From Brachyhypopomus gauderio (lineage: Eukaryota; Chordata; Actinopteri; Gymnotiformes; Hypopomidae): DNA of 64,000 bases. Each line of letters starts with the position of its first letter. Position 1 is the first letter of the stretch. The translations under genes and the position numbers were made by a program. A model generated the notes under the pieces. The model did no database searches. It had not been told where the DNA came from and was given only the letters and a program-made list of their open reading frames with translations. Below, in pieces: positions 63,660-64,000 of this stretch. The stretch covers positions 29,671,206-29,735,205 of the forward strand of contig NC_135214.1 in the NCBI RefSeq assembly GCF_052324685.1, written 5' to 3'.

Positions 63660-64000
63660 AGCTGTTGCACGCGTCTGAGACGCCTCATCTGAAACCCTGC
63701 AGAGCTCCTCCTCCTTCGCTCCAGCTGCACTGGCTACCTGTGTCCTTCAGAATTGATTTTAAGGTCAATTAAGTCTTAATGACCTTCGCAGGTCTTCATG
63801 GGCTCACCCCCTGTACCTAAGAGCATTGATTATTCTGTATGTTCATGTGAGAGCTCTCAGCTCTTCCAACTGTAACAGACTGGAGAGGAAGCGTCATTTT
63901 ATGCCCATAAGCTTGGGAATCTTCTTGGAGGATTTTTGATGATCTAGGCACTTTTCAGAGGAGGGTTAAAACTTCACTGTTGAGATTAATGTTTATTTCC
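63660..64000 (+). pseudogene. LINE (L2/CR1-like) ORF2 C-terminal fragment
   Basis: A broken translation includes SSSFAPAALATCVLQN in one frame and LQLHWLPVSFRIDFKV in another. The latter is the LHWLPV-RI-FK motif near the C-terminus of fish L2/CR1-type ORF2 proteins, followed by LHGLTPC and RVKTSLL-like remnants. The copy is frameshifted and runs off the window. Confidence 0.65.

Larger units (their letters stand above)
62844..64000 (-). other. nol4l intron with repeats, continues past window
   Basis: No exon is seen to the right of 62,843. It begins with an imperfect (CA)n at 62,848-62,898, which on minus forms the (TG)n tract before the TGTCCAG acceptor. Further right lie transposon fragments. 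Confidence 0.6.

Overview
The window is vertebrate nuclear DNA, almost certainly from a ray-finned, probably teleost, fish. The genes are split by GT-AG introns and spell vertebrate proteins. The spacers hold Tc1/mariner relics, hAT-type elements, tRNA-derived SINEs, LINE reverse-transcriptase fragments and many long (AC)n(AT)n, (CT)n and (GT)n microsatellites, a typical fish mix. There are no operons or bacterial features. The species cannot be named from the sequence alone.

Seven protein genes can be read exon by exon. In order they are gid8 (+, 4.4-6.1 kb), dnajc5 (+, 22.3-23.6 kb), a corticotropin-releasing-hormone family gene best called crh2/teleocortin-like (-, 26.9-27.3 kb), tpd52l2 (+, 30.9-38.6 kb), ppdpf (+, 42.1-42.9 kb), ptk6 (-, 47.8-53.1 kb) and the 3' part of nol4l (-, 60.0-62.8 kb, continuing past the right edge). 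A tRNA-Glu(CTC) gene lies at 40.1 kb on the minus strand. All exon junctions were placed by GT/AG sites and by phase, and the joined reading frames close without internal stops.

The set matches the human 20q13.33 neighbourhood (GID8, DNAJC5, TPD52L2, PPDPF, PTK6), with NOL4L (20q11.21 in human) brought alongside. The genes do not form one pathway. They are a GID/CTLH ubiquitin-ligase scaffold subunit, a synaptic-vesicle Hsp70 co-chaperone, a stress neuropeptide, a D52 trafficking protein, a pancreatic progenitor factor, an epithelial Src-like kinase and a nuclear protein. The most interesting resident is the CRH-family gene. It sits tail to tail with dnajc5 and beside tpd52l2, while human CRH lies near DNAJC5B and TPD52. 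This is the pattern expected of the ancient CRH2 paralogue, which has been described as missing from eutherians and debated in teleosts.

Region by region: 1-3.7 kb is AT-rich intergenic DNA. 3.7-7.2 kb is gid8 with its promoter and UTRs. 7.2-22.3 kb is a repeat-rich spacer, with a CpG-rich block at 14.7-15.65 kb that may be the dnajc5 promoter. 22.3-26.7 kb is dnajc5 with a long 3'UTR. 26.7-30.7 kb is crh2 plus Tc1 and LINE debris. 30.7-39.7 kb is tpd52l2 with a hAT element in its large intron. 40-43.1 kb is the tRNA and ppdpf. 43.1-47.8 kb is repeat-bearing spacer. 47.8-53.1 kb is ptk6, whose introns carry a 37-bp minisatellite and a 1.04-kb hAT element. 54.9-64 kb is nol4l with a long candidate 3'UTR. 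An unusual theme is that several splice sites in gid8, ptk6 and nol4l lie directly against microsatellites, minisatellites or a tandem duplication.
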